From assembly GCA_903897565.1 (NCBI GenBank), contig CAIUCF010000751.1, positions 1-5,347 of the forward strand: 5,347 bases of DNA. Reading direction: 5' to 3'. The notes under the pieces were generated by a model. It saw only the letters and a program-made list of their open reading frames with translations. It had not been told where the DNA came from and did no database searches. This document shows positions 1-4,750 of this stretch, piece after piece. The DNA is from an uncultured Rhodospirillales bacterium (GTDB lineage: Bacteria > Pseudomonadota > Alphaproteobacteria > ATCC43930 > CGMCC-115725). A program made the position numbers and the translations under genes. The first letter of the stretch is position 1; each line of letters starts with the position of its first letter.

Positions 1-2
1 AT

Positions 3-317
3 CGCGACTACGCCAATACGCTCGAAATCGCTGACGGCAAGCTCACGGGGCAGGTGGTGCGGCCGATCCTCGGCAAGCAGGCCAAGTTGGACACCCTGGT
101 AAGAATCGCGGCCGAGCTCGCGCTGCCGCTCTCGGACACCGTCGCGGTCGGCGACGGCGCCAATGATCTGGCGATGCTGCAGGCGGCAGGGCTCGGCATC
201 GCTTATCACGCCAAGCCGAGCGTGGCTGCGGCGGCCAAGTGGCGGATCGACCAGGGCGATCTGACGGCGCTGCTCTACGCCCAGGGCTACCGTTTGGCCG
301 AAATTGTGACGTTATGA
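3..317 (+). CDS. serB: Phosphoserine phosphatase SerB, C-terminal part (5' end off the window)
   Basis: SerB is a cytosolic HAD-superfamily enzyme that removes phosphate from phosphoserine in the last step of serine synthesis. Only the last 104 residues are visible, in the frame whose first whole codon is at position 3; the gene is open to the left edge, so no start is present. Visible landmarks are the stretch EIADGKLTGQVV (fragment residues 8-19), the conserved HAD motif III lysine in GKQAKLDTL (K28), and the Mg-binding motif IV GDGANDLAML (residues 50-59) followed by AAGLGIAYHAKP, which is characteristic of SerB. The C-terminus ends LAEIVTL with a TGA stop. The N-terminal half, with the nucleophile DxDxT motif and any ACT-like domain, lies outside, so activity cannot be judged here. 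The next gene on the same strand starts 128 nt downstream. Family assignment is firm; that it is SerB rather than a close HAD relative is very likely. Confidence 0.93.
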   Translation, partial: RDYANTLEIADGKLTGQVVRPILGKQAKLDTLVRIAAELALPLSDTVAVGDGANDLAMLQAAGLGIAYHAKPSVAAAAKWRIDQGDLTALLYAQGYRLAEIVTL

Positions 318-445
318 AGGCACGGCCTCAGGGTGGTTGCAAAGCATCGGGCAATCACCAAATGTTGCGCATTGGCCCTAAACCTCGGCGGTAACCTGCC
401 GGGCGGGGCCTCAACTCTTGTCGCCCATGACCCCAGGAGGTCTTG
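318..445 (+). other. Intergenic region between serB and the DUF2076 gene
   Basis: These 128 nt separate serB from the DUF2076 gene. The region contains a weak dyad at 386-401 (CGGCGG, loop TAAC, CTGCCG, with one G-U pair) without a following T-run, so it is not a standard intrinsic terminator. I found no sigma-70 promoter with a good -10: TTGCAA at 337-342 is followed at 17 nt by AAATGT, a poor match. Whether the downstream gene has its own promoter or is read through from serB cannot be settled from sequence. Confidence 0.5.
435..440 (+). promoter_or_regulatory. Ribosome binding site deciding the DUF2076 gene start
   Basis: AGGAGG lies 5 nt before the ATG at 446 and only 2 nt before a possible TTG at 443. 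This spacing, together with the codon, favours the ATG. The site sits in a small dyad (GACC at 429-432, GGTC at 439-442) that could pair weakly and partly hide the site. Confidence 0.75.
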
Positions 446-1243
446 ATGACGCCCGAAGAAACCCAATTGCTGTCCGCGCTGGTCGAGCGCGTGCGCGCAA
501 CCCAGTTGCTGCACACCGACGCCGATGCCGAGCGGATGATCCGTGATCTGACCCTGGCCAAGCCGGAGGCCGCCTATATCCTCGCCCAGACCGTGGTGAT
601 GCAGGACTATGCCCTGCGCCAGGCCCGGGCGAAGCTCGACGATCTGCAGCGGCAGTTGGCGAGCGCCCAGGCGCTGGCCGCGCAGCAGGCGCAGGCGCCG
701 AAATCCGGCGGCTTCTTCTCCAACCTGTTCGGCGGTGGCGCCACTGCGGCGCCCCCGCCGCCGCCTTCAGGTGGCCCCTGGGGTGGTCGCCCCGCTGCGG
801 CGAGCTACGCCCAGCAGGGCTACGCGCCGCCCCCGCCGCCGCCCAATTACGGCGCACAGCCGGGTTATGCCCAAGGCTATCCCGCCGGTGGCGGCCAGCC
901 CAGCTTCCTGCAGGGCGCGGCGCAGACGGCGATGGGAGTCGCCGGTGGCGCGCTGCTGTTCGAAGGCGTGTCGTCGCTGTTCGGCGGCCATCACGGCTTC
1001 GGCGGTGGTGGTTTCGGCGGCGGTGGCTTCGGTGATACCGCCTGGGGCAACGGCATGCCGCAGGAGACCGTCAATGAGACGGTCGTGAACAACTACTATG
1101 ACGGCACCTCGCCGTCCGACAGCGGCTATGCCAGCACCGATTACGCGGCGCCGGACCAGGGCGGCTTCCTCGACACCAGCTACGACCCCGGCTCGGATTT
1201 CGACACCGGCGGCTTCAGCGACGACGACAGCAGCTTCACCTAA
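446..1243 (+). CDS. DUF2076 domain-containing protein, Gly/Pro/Tyr-rich, function unknown
   Basis: This 265-residue protein matches my knowledge of the DUF2076 family (COG3416), whose function is unknown; family notes mention an association with periplasmic ligand-binding sensor proteins. Residues 1-80 look helical and charged, starting MTPEETQLLSALVERV and including KPEAAYILAQTVVMQDYALR, a hallmark of the family, then a likely short coiled coil (RAKLDDLQRQLASAQAL, 61-77). A second family hallmark, SGGFFSNLFGGG (87-98), follows. Residues 101-150 are proline-, tyrosine- and glutamine-rich with two polyproline runs. Residues 153-180 (FLQGAAQTAMGVAGGALLFEG...) form a glycine/alanine-rich, weakly hydrophobic stretch resembling a glycine zipper. 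A Gly-Phe tandem repeat (184-196), the motif ETVVNNYYDG (211-220) and an acidic Asp/Ser/Gly tail follow. There is no signal peptide, no cysteine and no clear catalytic residue set. The gene is convergent with hslO. The family call is firm; no role is claimed. Confidence 0.9.
   Translation: MTPEETQLLSALVERVRATQLLHTDADAERMIRDLTLAKPEAAYILAQTVVMQDYALRQARAKLDDLQRQLASAQALAAQQAQAPKSGGFFSNLFGGGATAAPPPPPSGGPWGGRPAAASYAQQGYAPPPPPPNYGAQPGYAQGYPAGGGQPSFLQGAAQTAMGVAGGALLFEGVSSLFGGHHGFGGGGFGGGGFGDTAWGNGMPQETVNETVVNNYYDGTSPSDSGYASTDYAAPDQGGFLDTSYDPGSDFDTGGFSDDDSSFT
995..1033 (+). repeat. 15-bp in-frame tandem repeat encoding GFGGG units
   Basis: Two and a half copies of a 15-bp unit (GGCTTCGGCGGTGGT, then GGTTTCGGCGGCGGT, then GGCTTCGGT) encode the GFGGG-GFGGG-GFG stretch at residues 184-196 of the DUF2076 protein. 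The copies differ only at third codon positions. Being a multiple of three, the unit can expand or contract without breaking the frame, so copy number may vary between strains. Confidence 0.8.
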
Positions 1244-1274
1244 GGGCTTCGGGTCGTAGGCCCACCTCACCCAA

Positions 1275-1302
1275 CCCTCTCCCCCCTGAAGGGCGGAGAG
1301 GG
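1275..1302. terminator. Hairpin 1 of the convergent intergenic block
   Basis: CCCTCTCC (1275-1282) pairs with GGAGAGGG (1295-1302), with further C-G pairs near the TGAA loop around 1287-1290. There is no long T-run on either strand, only CTTTAT just after it on the plus strand, so it is at best a weak intrinsic terminator. Its place 31 nt after the DUF2076 stop fits transcript-end formation or 3'-end protection. Confidence 0.45.
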
Positions 1303-1314
1303 CTTTATCGCGCT

Positions 1315-1343
1315 CCCTCTCTGCCCCGGTGGGGCGGAGAGGG
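1315..1343. terminator. Hairpin 2 of the convergent intergenic block, 13-bp stem
   Basis: CCCTCTCTGCCCC (1315-1327) pairs with GGGGCGGAGAGGG (1331-1343) over 13 positions, with one T-G wobble and a GGT loop. It is the most stable-looking simple hairpin in the window. It lies about 30 nt beyond the hslO stop and 70 nt beyond the DUF2076 stop, so it could end or protect messages from either side. The lack of a U-tract makes classic intrinsic termination uncertain. Confidence 0.5.
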
Positions 1344-1373
1344 TCGGGGAGAGGTGGGGCTGAAGAACGACCT

Positions 1374-2348
1374 TTAGTGCAGCGAGTGCTCGAACAGCGC
1401 GTCGATATCGGCCTCGTCGAAGCCGTAGCGGGCGCCGCAGAATTCGCAGGTGACCGAGACCTCGCCGTCGACGAACAGGTCGGTCAGTTCCTCGCGCGGG
1501 ATCGACTGCAGCACGCCTTCGATGCGCTCCCGCGAGCACCGGCACTGCGCGGCGATGGGATGGACGGGGAAGACGCGGACGCCGTCCTCGTGGAACAGCC
1601 GGAACAGCAGGGTATCGGGCGGCAGCTTCGGGTCGACCAGTTCTCCCGGCTTGCAGCTGCTCATCAGCAACAGTGCCCGGCGCCAGCCGTCTTCATCGGC
1701 CTCCAGCGCCAGCTCGCCGCCGAAGCCGAGGCGGTGCGGCGTCTCTTCGCCCTCGATCTCCAAGGATGACGGCGGCAGTCGCTGGATCATCAACCCGCCG
1801 GCGCGCCACGGTCCCGCGGGCGTGACCCGCTGCACCGCGACCAGCACGCCGGTCTCGATCTGCTCGCTCTGGCGGAAATAGTGATGGACGCACTCGGCGA
1901 GGTTCGCGCCGTCGAGATCGACGATGCCCTGGTAGCGCTCGGTGTGCTCGCCCTGGTCGACGGTGAAGGCGAGATAGCCGGCGCCCAACAGCCGCGGCAC
2001 CGCGTTGACCGGACCCGGTCCGGCCTCGAGCCTGGCCAGCGCCTCGGCGTCGTACTGGGCATAGCCGCGCACCGCGCCGGCCGAGGTTACGTCGGCGACC
2101 ATCAGCCGGATCGGGCCATTGCCCTTGGTCTGCAGCGTGAAGACGCCCTCGTATTTGAGCGCGCCGGCCAGCAACACCGCGAGCGTGATCGCCTCGCCGA
2201 GCATCTGCGCGACGGGTTCGGGATAGTCGTGACGGCCGACGATTTCATCGACGGTGGTGCCGAGCCGGGCGAGCCGGCCGCGCAGCGCCGAGGCGTCGAT
2301 CTGGAAGGGGCGGACGAGATCGTCGCCGGGCAGGCTCACGTCAGGCAC
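1374..2348 (-). CDS. hslO: Hsp33 family redox-regulated molecular chaperone HslO
   Basis: Hsp33 is a cytosolic holdase that is switched on by oxidation: its C-terminal zinc site loses zinc, forms disulfides and exposes a surface that binds unfolding proteins. The 324-residue length is slightly above the family norm of about 290-300. The N-terminal fold shows DDLVRPFQID (9-18), the GEAITLAVLLAGALKYEG helix region (51-68) and the strand-turn LQTKGNGPIRLMVADV (72-87). The redox switch is complete: C269-x-C271, then C301-x-x-C304 (QCRCSRER and CEFCGARYGF), with 29 residues between pairs. The gene is the last of the argD-argF-hslO run and its start lies inside argF. The listed start is GTG at 2348 (13-nt overlap); a GTG at 2339 whose last bases share the argF TGA (GTGA) is equally plausible and would shorten the protein by three residues. 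Neither has a strong Shine-Dalgarno site, which suggests translational coupling to argF. Confidence 0.95.
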   Translation of the reverse strand: MPDVSLPGDDLVRPFQIDASALRGRLARLGTTVDEIVGRHDYPEPVAQMLGEAITLAVLLAGALKYEGVFTLQTKGNGPIRLMVADVTSAGAVRGYAQYDAEALARLEAGPGPVNAVPRLLGAGYLAFTVDQGEHTERYQGIVDLDGANLAECVHHYFRQSEQIETGVLVAVQRVTPAGPWRAGGLMIQRLPPSSLEIEGEETPHRLGFGGELALEADEDGWRRALLLMSSCKPGELVDPKLPPDTLLFRLFHEDGVRVFPVHPIAAQCRCSRERIEGVLQSIPREELTDLFVDGEVSVTCEFCGARYGFDEADIDALFEHSLH

Positions 2349-3262
2349 CAGACCAGCACGCCCTTCTGGGCGTGGAGGCGGTTCTCGGCCTCGTCCCAGA
2401 CCACCGATTGCGGGCCGTCGATGACCTCGCCGGTCACCTCCTCGCCGCGCTTGGCCGGCAGGCAGTGCATGAAGACGGCGCCCGGCGCCGCCTTGGCCAT
2501 CAGCGCCTCGTCGACGCGATAGGGCTGCAGCAGGGCGTTGCGGGTGACGCTGGCCTCGACGCCCATCGACACCCAGGTATCGGTGACGATGCAGGTGGCG
2601 CCGCGCACCGCCTCGGCCGGGTCGGTGGTGACCAGGACCTTGGCACCCTCGGCCTTCGCCCAGGCCAGGATCTCCGGCGCCGGCTGATAGGGCGCCGGGC
2701 AGGCGAGGCGGATCTCGAAATTGAAGCGGGCGGCGGCATGGATCCAGGAGGTGGCGACATTGTTGCCGTCGCCGGTCCAGGCCACGACCTGCTTGGCGAG
2801 GTCGCCCTTGTGTTCCTCCAGGGTCATGACGTCGGCCATGATCTGGCAGGGATGGCTCTGGTCGGTCAGGCCGTTGATGACGGGGACTGTCGAATAATAC
2901 GCCAGCTCCTCGAGCTTCGACTGCTCGGTGGTGCGGATCATGATGGCGTCGACATAGCGCGACAGCACGCGCGCGGTGTCCTTGATCGGCTCGCCGCGGC
3001 CCATCTGGCTGTCGCTATGGGTCAGCATCACGGTATCGCCGCCGAGCTGCTTCATCGCGACCTCGAACGAGACGCGGGTCCGGGTCGAATGTTTCTCGAA
3101 GATCAGCGCCAGGGTCTTGCCGGCCAGCGGGTGGTGCGGCGCGACGATACCCGCCGCGAGAGTCGAGCCGGGATGCTTGTAGGCGTGACCGATATCGAGG
3201 ATGCGCCGCAGCTCCGCGGCGCTGATCTGATCGAGGTCGAGGAAATGGCGAGGCTGAGCCAC
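2336..3262 (-). CDS. argF: Ornithine carbamoyltransferase ArgF
   Basis: This cytosolic enzyme joins carbamoyl phosphate and ornithine to make citrulline in arginine synthesis. The 308-residue protein is full length for the anabolic family. Visible motifs in order: the carbamoyl-phosphate loop STRTR (59-63, in EKHSTRTRVSFEVAM), SQMGRGEPIKDT (85-96), MIRT (108-111), HPCQ (137-140), DGNNVATSW (165-173), DTWVSMG (228-234) with the ornithine-binding SMG loop, and HCLP (266-269) followed by R272. No key residue is missing. SMG and HCLP identify an ornithine rather than an aspartate carbamoyltransferase. The GTG start at 3262 follows the argD stop by 3 nt and has a Shine-Dalgarno match GGAAGG inside the end of argD at a 7-nt spacing. 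The tail VLVWCLT runs into hslO. It is probably co-transcribed with argD, which works earlier in the same pathway. Confidence 0.97.
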   Translation of the reverse strand: MAQPRHFLDLDQISAAELRRILDIGHAYKHPGSTLAAGIVAPHHPLAGKTLALIFEKHSTRTRVSFEVAMKQLGGDTVMLTHSDSQMGRGEPIKDTARVLSRYVDAIMIRTTEQSKLEELAYYSTVPVINGLTDQSHPCQIMADVMTLEEHKGDLAKQVVAWTGDGNNVATSWIHAAARFNFEIRLACPAPYQPAPEILAWAKAEGAKVLVTTDPAEAVRGATCIVTDTWVSMGVEASVTRNALLQPYRVDEALMAKAAPGAVFMHCLPAKRGEEVTGEVIDGPQSVVWDEAENRLHAQKGVLVWCLT

Positions 3263-3265
3263 GAT

Positions 3266-4438
3266 CTACCCTTCCAATACCCGGCAGGCGGCGTCGATCT
3301 TGGCCATGGCTTCGGCGATCTCGTCTTCGCTTACGGTCAAGGGCGGCACCATGCGGATGACGTTGTCGCCGGCACCCACGGTCAGCAGCTTCTGGGTGTT
3401 GAGCTCGCGCACCAGATCGCTGTTGGTGACGACGCAGCGGATGCCGAGCAGCAGGCCTTCGCCGCGCGCCTCGGCGAGGATCGTCGGGTGGCGCCGGACC
3501 TGGTCTTGCAACCCTTCGAGCAGCAGCGCCGAGCGCGCCAGGACGGTGTCGAGGAAGCCGGGGGCCAGCACGACGTCGAGCACGGCGTTGCCGATCGCGG
3601 TCGCCAGCGGATTGCCGCCATAGGTCGAGCCGTGCGAGCCGGCGATCATGCCGGCTGCGGCCGCCTCGGTCGCCAGCACGGCGCCGAGCGGGAAGCCGCC
3701 GCCGATGCCCTTGGCGACCATCATGACGTCCGGGGTGATGCCGGCATATTCATGTGCCCACAGCTTGCCGCTGCGGCCCATGCCGCATTGCACCTCGTCG
3801 AAGATCAGCATCAGGCCGAACTCGTCGGCGATCTCGCGCAGGCCGCGGAGATATTCCGGCGAGGCCGCGCGCACGCCGCCTTCGCCCTGGATCGGTTCGA
3901 CGATGATGCCGGCGGTCTCGGGCGTGATCGCCGCGCGCATCTCGTTGAGATTGCCGAAGGCGACGTGGTCGAAGCCCTCGACCGGCGGCCCGAAGCCCTT
4001 CAGGTATTTCTCGTTGCCGGCAGCCGCCAGGGTCGCGAGCGTGCGGCCGTGAAAGGCGCCCTCGCAACCGATGATGCGGTAGCGCTCAGGCTGGCCCTTG
4101 TTGGAGTGGTATTTGCGCACGACCTTGATCGCGAGCTCGCCGGCCTCGGCGCCGGAGTTCACGAAGAACGCGGTGTCGGCGAACGAGGTCGCGACCAGGC
4201 GTTCGGCCAGGCGGATCTGGTTGGGGACCTGATAGAGATTCGAGGTGTGCCAGAGCTTGTGGCCCTGGCTTACCAGGGTCTCGACCAGATGGGGATGGCA
4301 ATGGCCGAGCGCGCAGACGGCGATGCCGGCCGTGAAATCGAGATAGCGGCTACCGTCGACGGTGAACAGCGCGCAGCCTTCGCCGCGCTCGAAAGCGAGG
4401 TCGAAGCGGGAATATGTCGGCATTACGGCGGGAATCAC
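3266..4438 (-). CDS. argD: Acetylornithine aminotransferase ArgD (PLP-dependent)
   Basis: ArgD is a cytosolic class III aminotransferase that uses glutamate and pyridoxal phosphate to make N-acetylornithine; in many bacteria it also serves as N-succinyldiaminopimelate aminotransferase in lysine synthesis. The 390-residue length is normal. Motifs: YLDFTAGIAVCALGHCHP (32-49), the cofactor phosphate-binding NSGAEA (94-99), FHGRT (129-133) where the aromatic ring stacks on PLP, EPIQGEGG (181-188), FDEVQCGMGRSGK with D214 and Q217, the Schiff-base lysine K243 in VAKGIGGGFPLGA, and STYGGNPLA (271-279). All catalytic residues are present. The start is GTG at 4438, chosen because GGGAGG lies 8 nt upstream and the MIPAVMPTY N-terminus is common in alphaproteobacterial ArgD; the ATG at 4423 would have no ribosome site. 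It is the first gene of the argD-argF-hslO operon. A related omega-aminotransferase is possible in principle but unlikely given argF next door. Confidence 0.96.
   Translation of the reverse strand: MIPAVMPTYSRFDLAFERGEGCALFTVDGSRYLDFTAGIAVCALGHCHPHLVETLVSQGHKLWHTSNLYQVPNQIRLAERLVATSFADTAFFVNSGAEAGELAIKVVRKYHSNKGQPERYRIIGCEGAFHGRTLATLAAAGNEKYLKGFGPPVEGFDHVAFGNLNEMRAAITPETAGIIVEPIQGEGGVRAASPEYLRGLREIADEFGLMLIFDEVQCGMGRSGKLWAHEYAGITPDVMMVAKGIGGGFPLGAVLATEAAAAGMIAGSHGSTYGGNPLATAIGNAVLDVVLAPGFLDTVLARSALLLEGLQDQVRRHPTILAEARGEGLLLGIRCVVTNSDLVRELNTQKLLTVGAGDNVIRMVPPLTVSEDEIAEAMAKIDAACRVLEG
3270..3275 (-). promoter_or_regulatory. Ribosome binding site for argF inside the end of argD
   Basis: On the minus strand GGAAGG lies 7 nt before the GTG of argF and overlaps the last codons of argD. 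It supports the GTG at 3262 as the argF start and implies that ribosomes ending argD finish directly over the argF initiation site. Confidence 0.7.
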
Positions 4439-4446
4439 GGGTCTAA

Positions 4447-4452
4447 CCTCCC
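4447..4452 (-). promoter_or_regulatory. Ribosome binding site for argD
   Basis: On the minus strand GGGAGG sits 8 nt before the GTG at 4438 and 23 nt before the in-frame ATG at 4423, which decides for the GTG start. Confidence 0.75.
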
Positions 4453-4502
4453 GGTCGGGGTGGCTGTGGGGAAGAGCAGGGGCGAACGGGTCGTCGCCGA
4501 GG

Positions 4503-4530
4503 CCGCGCTTCCGGCAAACCGGAGCCGCGG
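4503..4530 (-). promoter_or_regulatory. Structured hairpin in the argD leader
   Basis: On the minus strand, CCGCGGCTCCGG and CCGGAAGCGCGG pair over 11 base pairs with one bulged base on each side, around a TTTG loop. It lies about 50 nt before the argD ribosome site. No U-run follows on either strand, so it is not an intrinsic terminator. If transcription starts from the nearby -10-like element, the hairpin would sit at the extreme 5' end of the message, where such stems often protect RNA. That role is an inference. Confidence 0.4.
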
Positions 4531-4539
4531 CGGCAGGCT

Positions 4540-4545
4540 ATTCTA
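4540..4545 (-). promoter_or_regulatory. Candidate -10 element for the argD operon
   Basis: TAGAAT on the minus strand matches five of six bases of the sigma-70 -10 consensus, about 100 nt before the argD start. The hexamer 17 nt upstream (AGCACG) is not a recognisable -35, so this remains a weak candidate. Confidence 0.22.
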
Positions 4546-4630
4546 TCGTCGTCGCGTGACGGCGTGCTGACCGCGACCTTGCGCCTGCAGCACCTTTTGA
4601 CCCTGAGCCCAAGTCATTATCCGCTCCCGA

Positions 4631-4657
4631 CGGCAGGCCATGCTGCCGCACCTTTTT
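4631..4657 (+). terminator. Possible plus-strand intrinsic terminator or attenuator-like hairpin
   Basis: CGGCAG (4631-4636) and CTGCCG (4643-4648) form a perfect 6-bp stem around a 6-nt loop, followed after CACC by five Ts (4653-4657). The 4-nt gap before the T-run makes it weaker than a textbook terminator. It lies just upstream of a strong plus-strand ribosome site, so it could act in the leader of a short transcript, or be chance. Confidence 0.3.
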
Positions 4658-4670
4658 CAGCAAAGGAGGG

Positions 4671-4699
4671 AAACTATGGAAACAGCTCTCCCGGGTCAA
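4671..4699 (-). promoter_or_regulatory. Alternative candidate promoter for the argD operon
   Basis: On the minus strand TTGACC (4699-4694), five of six bases of the -35 consensus, is followed after 17 nt by TAGTTT (4676-4671), which matches only three of six bases of the -10. The -35 is one arm of the dyad at 4694-4713, so a regulator bound there would cover the promoter. The leader would be about 230 nt long. Confidence 0.22.
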
Positions 4700-4713
4700 C
4701 CACTGGATTGACC
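4694..4713. promoter_or_regulatory. Perfect 6+6 dyad GGTCAA-N8-TTGACC, possible operator
   Basis: GGTCAA (4694-4699) and TTGACC (4708-4713) are exact reverse complements separated by 8 bp, a geometry compatible with a dimeric regulator. On the minus strand the 4694-4699 arm reads TTGACC and could double as a -35. No particular regulator can be named from the sequence. Confidence 0.28.
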
Positions 4714-4729
4714 GATACCGCGGCTTTTT

Positions 4730-4748
4730 GCCGGTTTGGGGCCGGTTT
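4730..4748. repeat. Short direct repeat GCCGGTTT, 11-bp period
   Basis: GCCGGTTT occurs at 4730-4737 and again at 4741-4748, with GGG between. The 11-bp period is about one helical turn. It ends 3 bp beyond the 3' end of the permease gene. Its meaning is unknown and it may be chance in GC-rich DNA. Confidence 0.35.
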
Positions 4749-4750
4749 CG

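Larger units (their letters stand above)
1261..1360. repeat. Intergenic palindromic repeat with two internal hairpins
   Basis: The space between two convergent genes holds a nested inverted repeat. The outer arms are CCCACCTCACCCAACCCTCTC (near 1261-1280) and its imperfect complement ending GGGGAGAGGTGGGG (near 1342-1359). Inside are two related hairpins, 1275-1302 and 1315-1343, which share the arms CCCTCT and AGAGGG. GC-rich blocks of the CCCTCACCC / CCCTCTCCC type are known as dispersed intergenic repeats in many high-GC proteobacteria; membership in such a family is inferred here because only one copy is visible. Confidence 0.7.
4439..4750. other. 312-nt non-coding region upstream of argD and downstream of the ABC permease
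   Basis: No convincing full gene fits in this stretch. It must hold the argD operon promoter (minus strand) and the 3' end of the permease message. Visible elements are the argD ribosome site (4447-4452), a bulged 12+12 leader hairpin (4503-4530), a -10-like TAGAAT on the minus strand (4540-4545), a plus-strand hairpin with a T-run (4631-4657), a very strong plus-strand Shine-Dalgarno match (4662-4669) before a tiny ORF, a GGTCAA-N8-TTGACC dyad (4694-4713) and a direct repeat of GCCGGTTT (4730-4748). No T-rich intrinsic terminator for the permease is evident on the minus strand. Confidence 0.7.

Noticed and set aside
386..401. Dyad after serB as its terminator
   Set aside because: The stem is only 6 bp with one wobble pair, and GC-rich sequence rather than a T-run follows.
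609..1088. Arg/Pro/Ser-rich plus-strand frame inside the DUF2076 gene, and minus-strand frames 411-857 and 767-1270
   Set aside because: These are out-of-frame readings of the Gly/Pro-rich DUF2076 gene; that gene has a ribosome site and family motifs, while these do not.
1881..2522. 213-codon plus-strand frame opposite hslO
   Set aside because: It lies antisense to hslO with complete family motifs; the composition is that of a shadow frame and no family is recognised.
2372..4570. 732-codon open frame on the plus strand opposite argF and argD
   Set aside because: It is antisense to two clearly conserved genes. Its translation is rich in Gly/His/Asp/Arg with no recognisable domain, as expected from stop-poor antisense frames in high-GC DNA.
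4597..4620. TTGACC ... CATTAT as a plus-strand sigma-70 promoter
   Set aside because: The spacer is only 12 nt, far below the usual 16-18, and no good -10 lies at the right distance.
4715..4736. Hairpin CGCGGC-TTTTT-GCCGG near the permease gene end as its terminator
   Set aside because: The T-run is in the loop, the stem has a bulge, and no U-tract follows on the minus strand.
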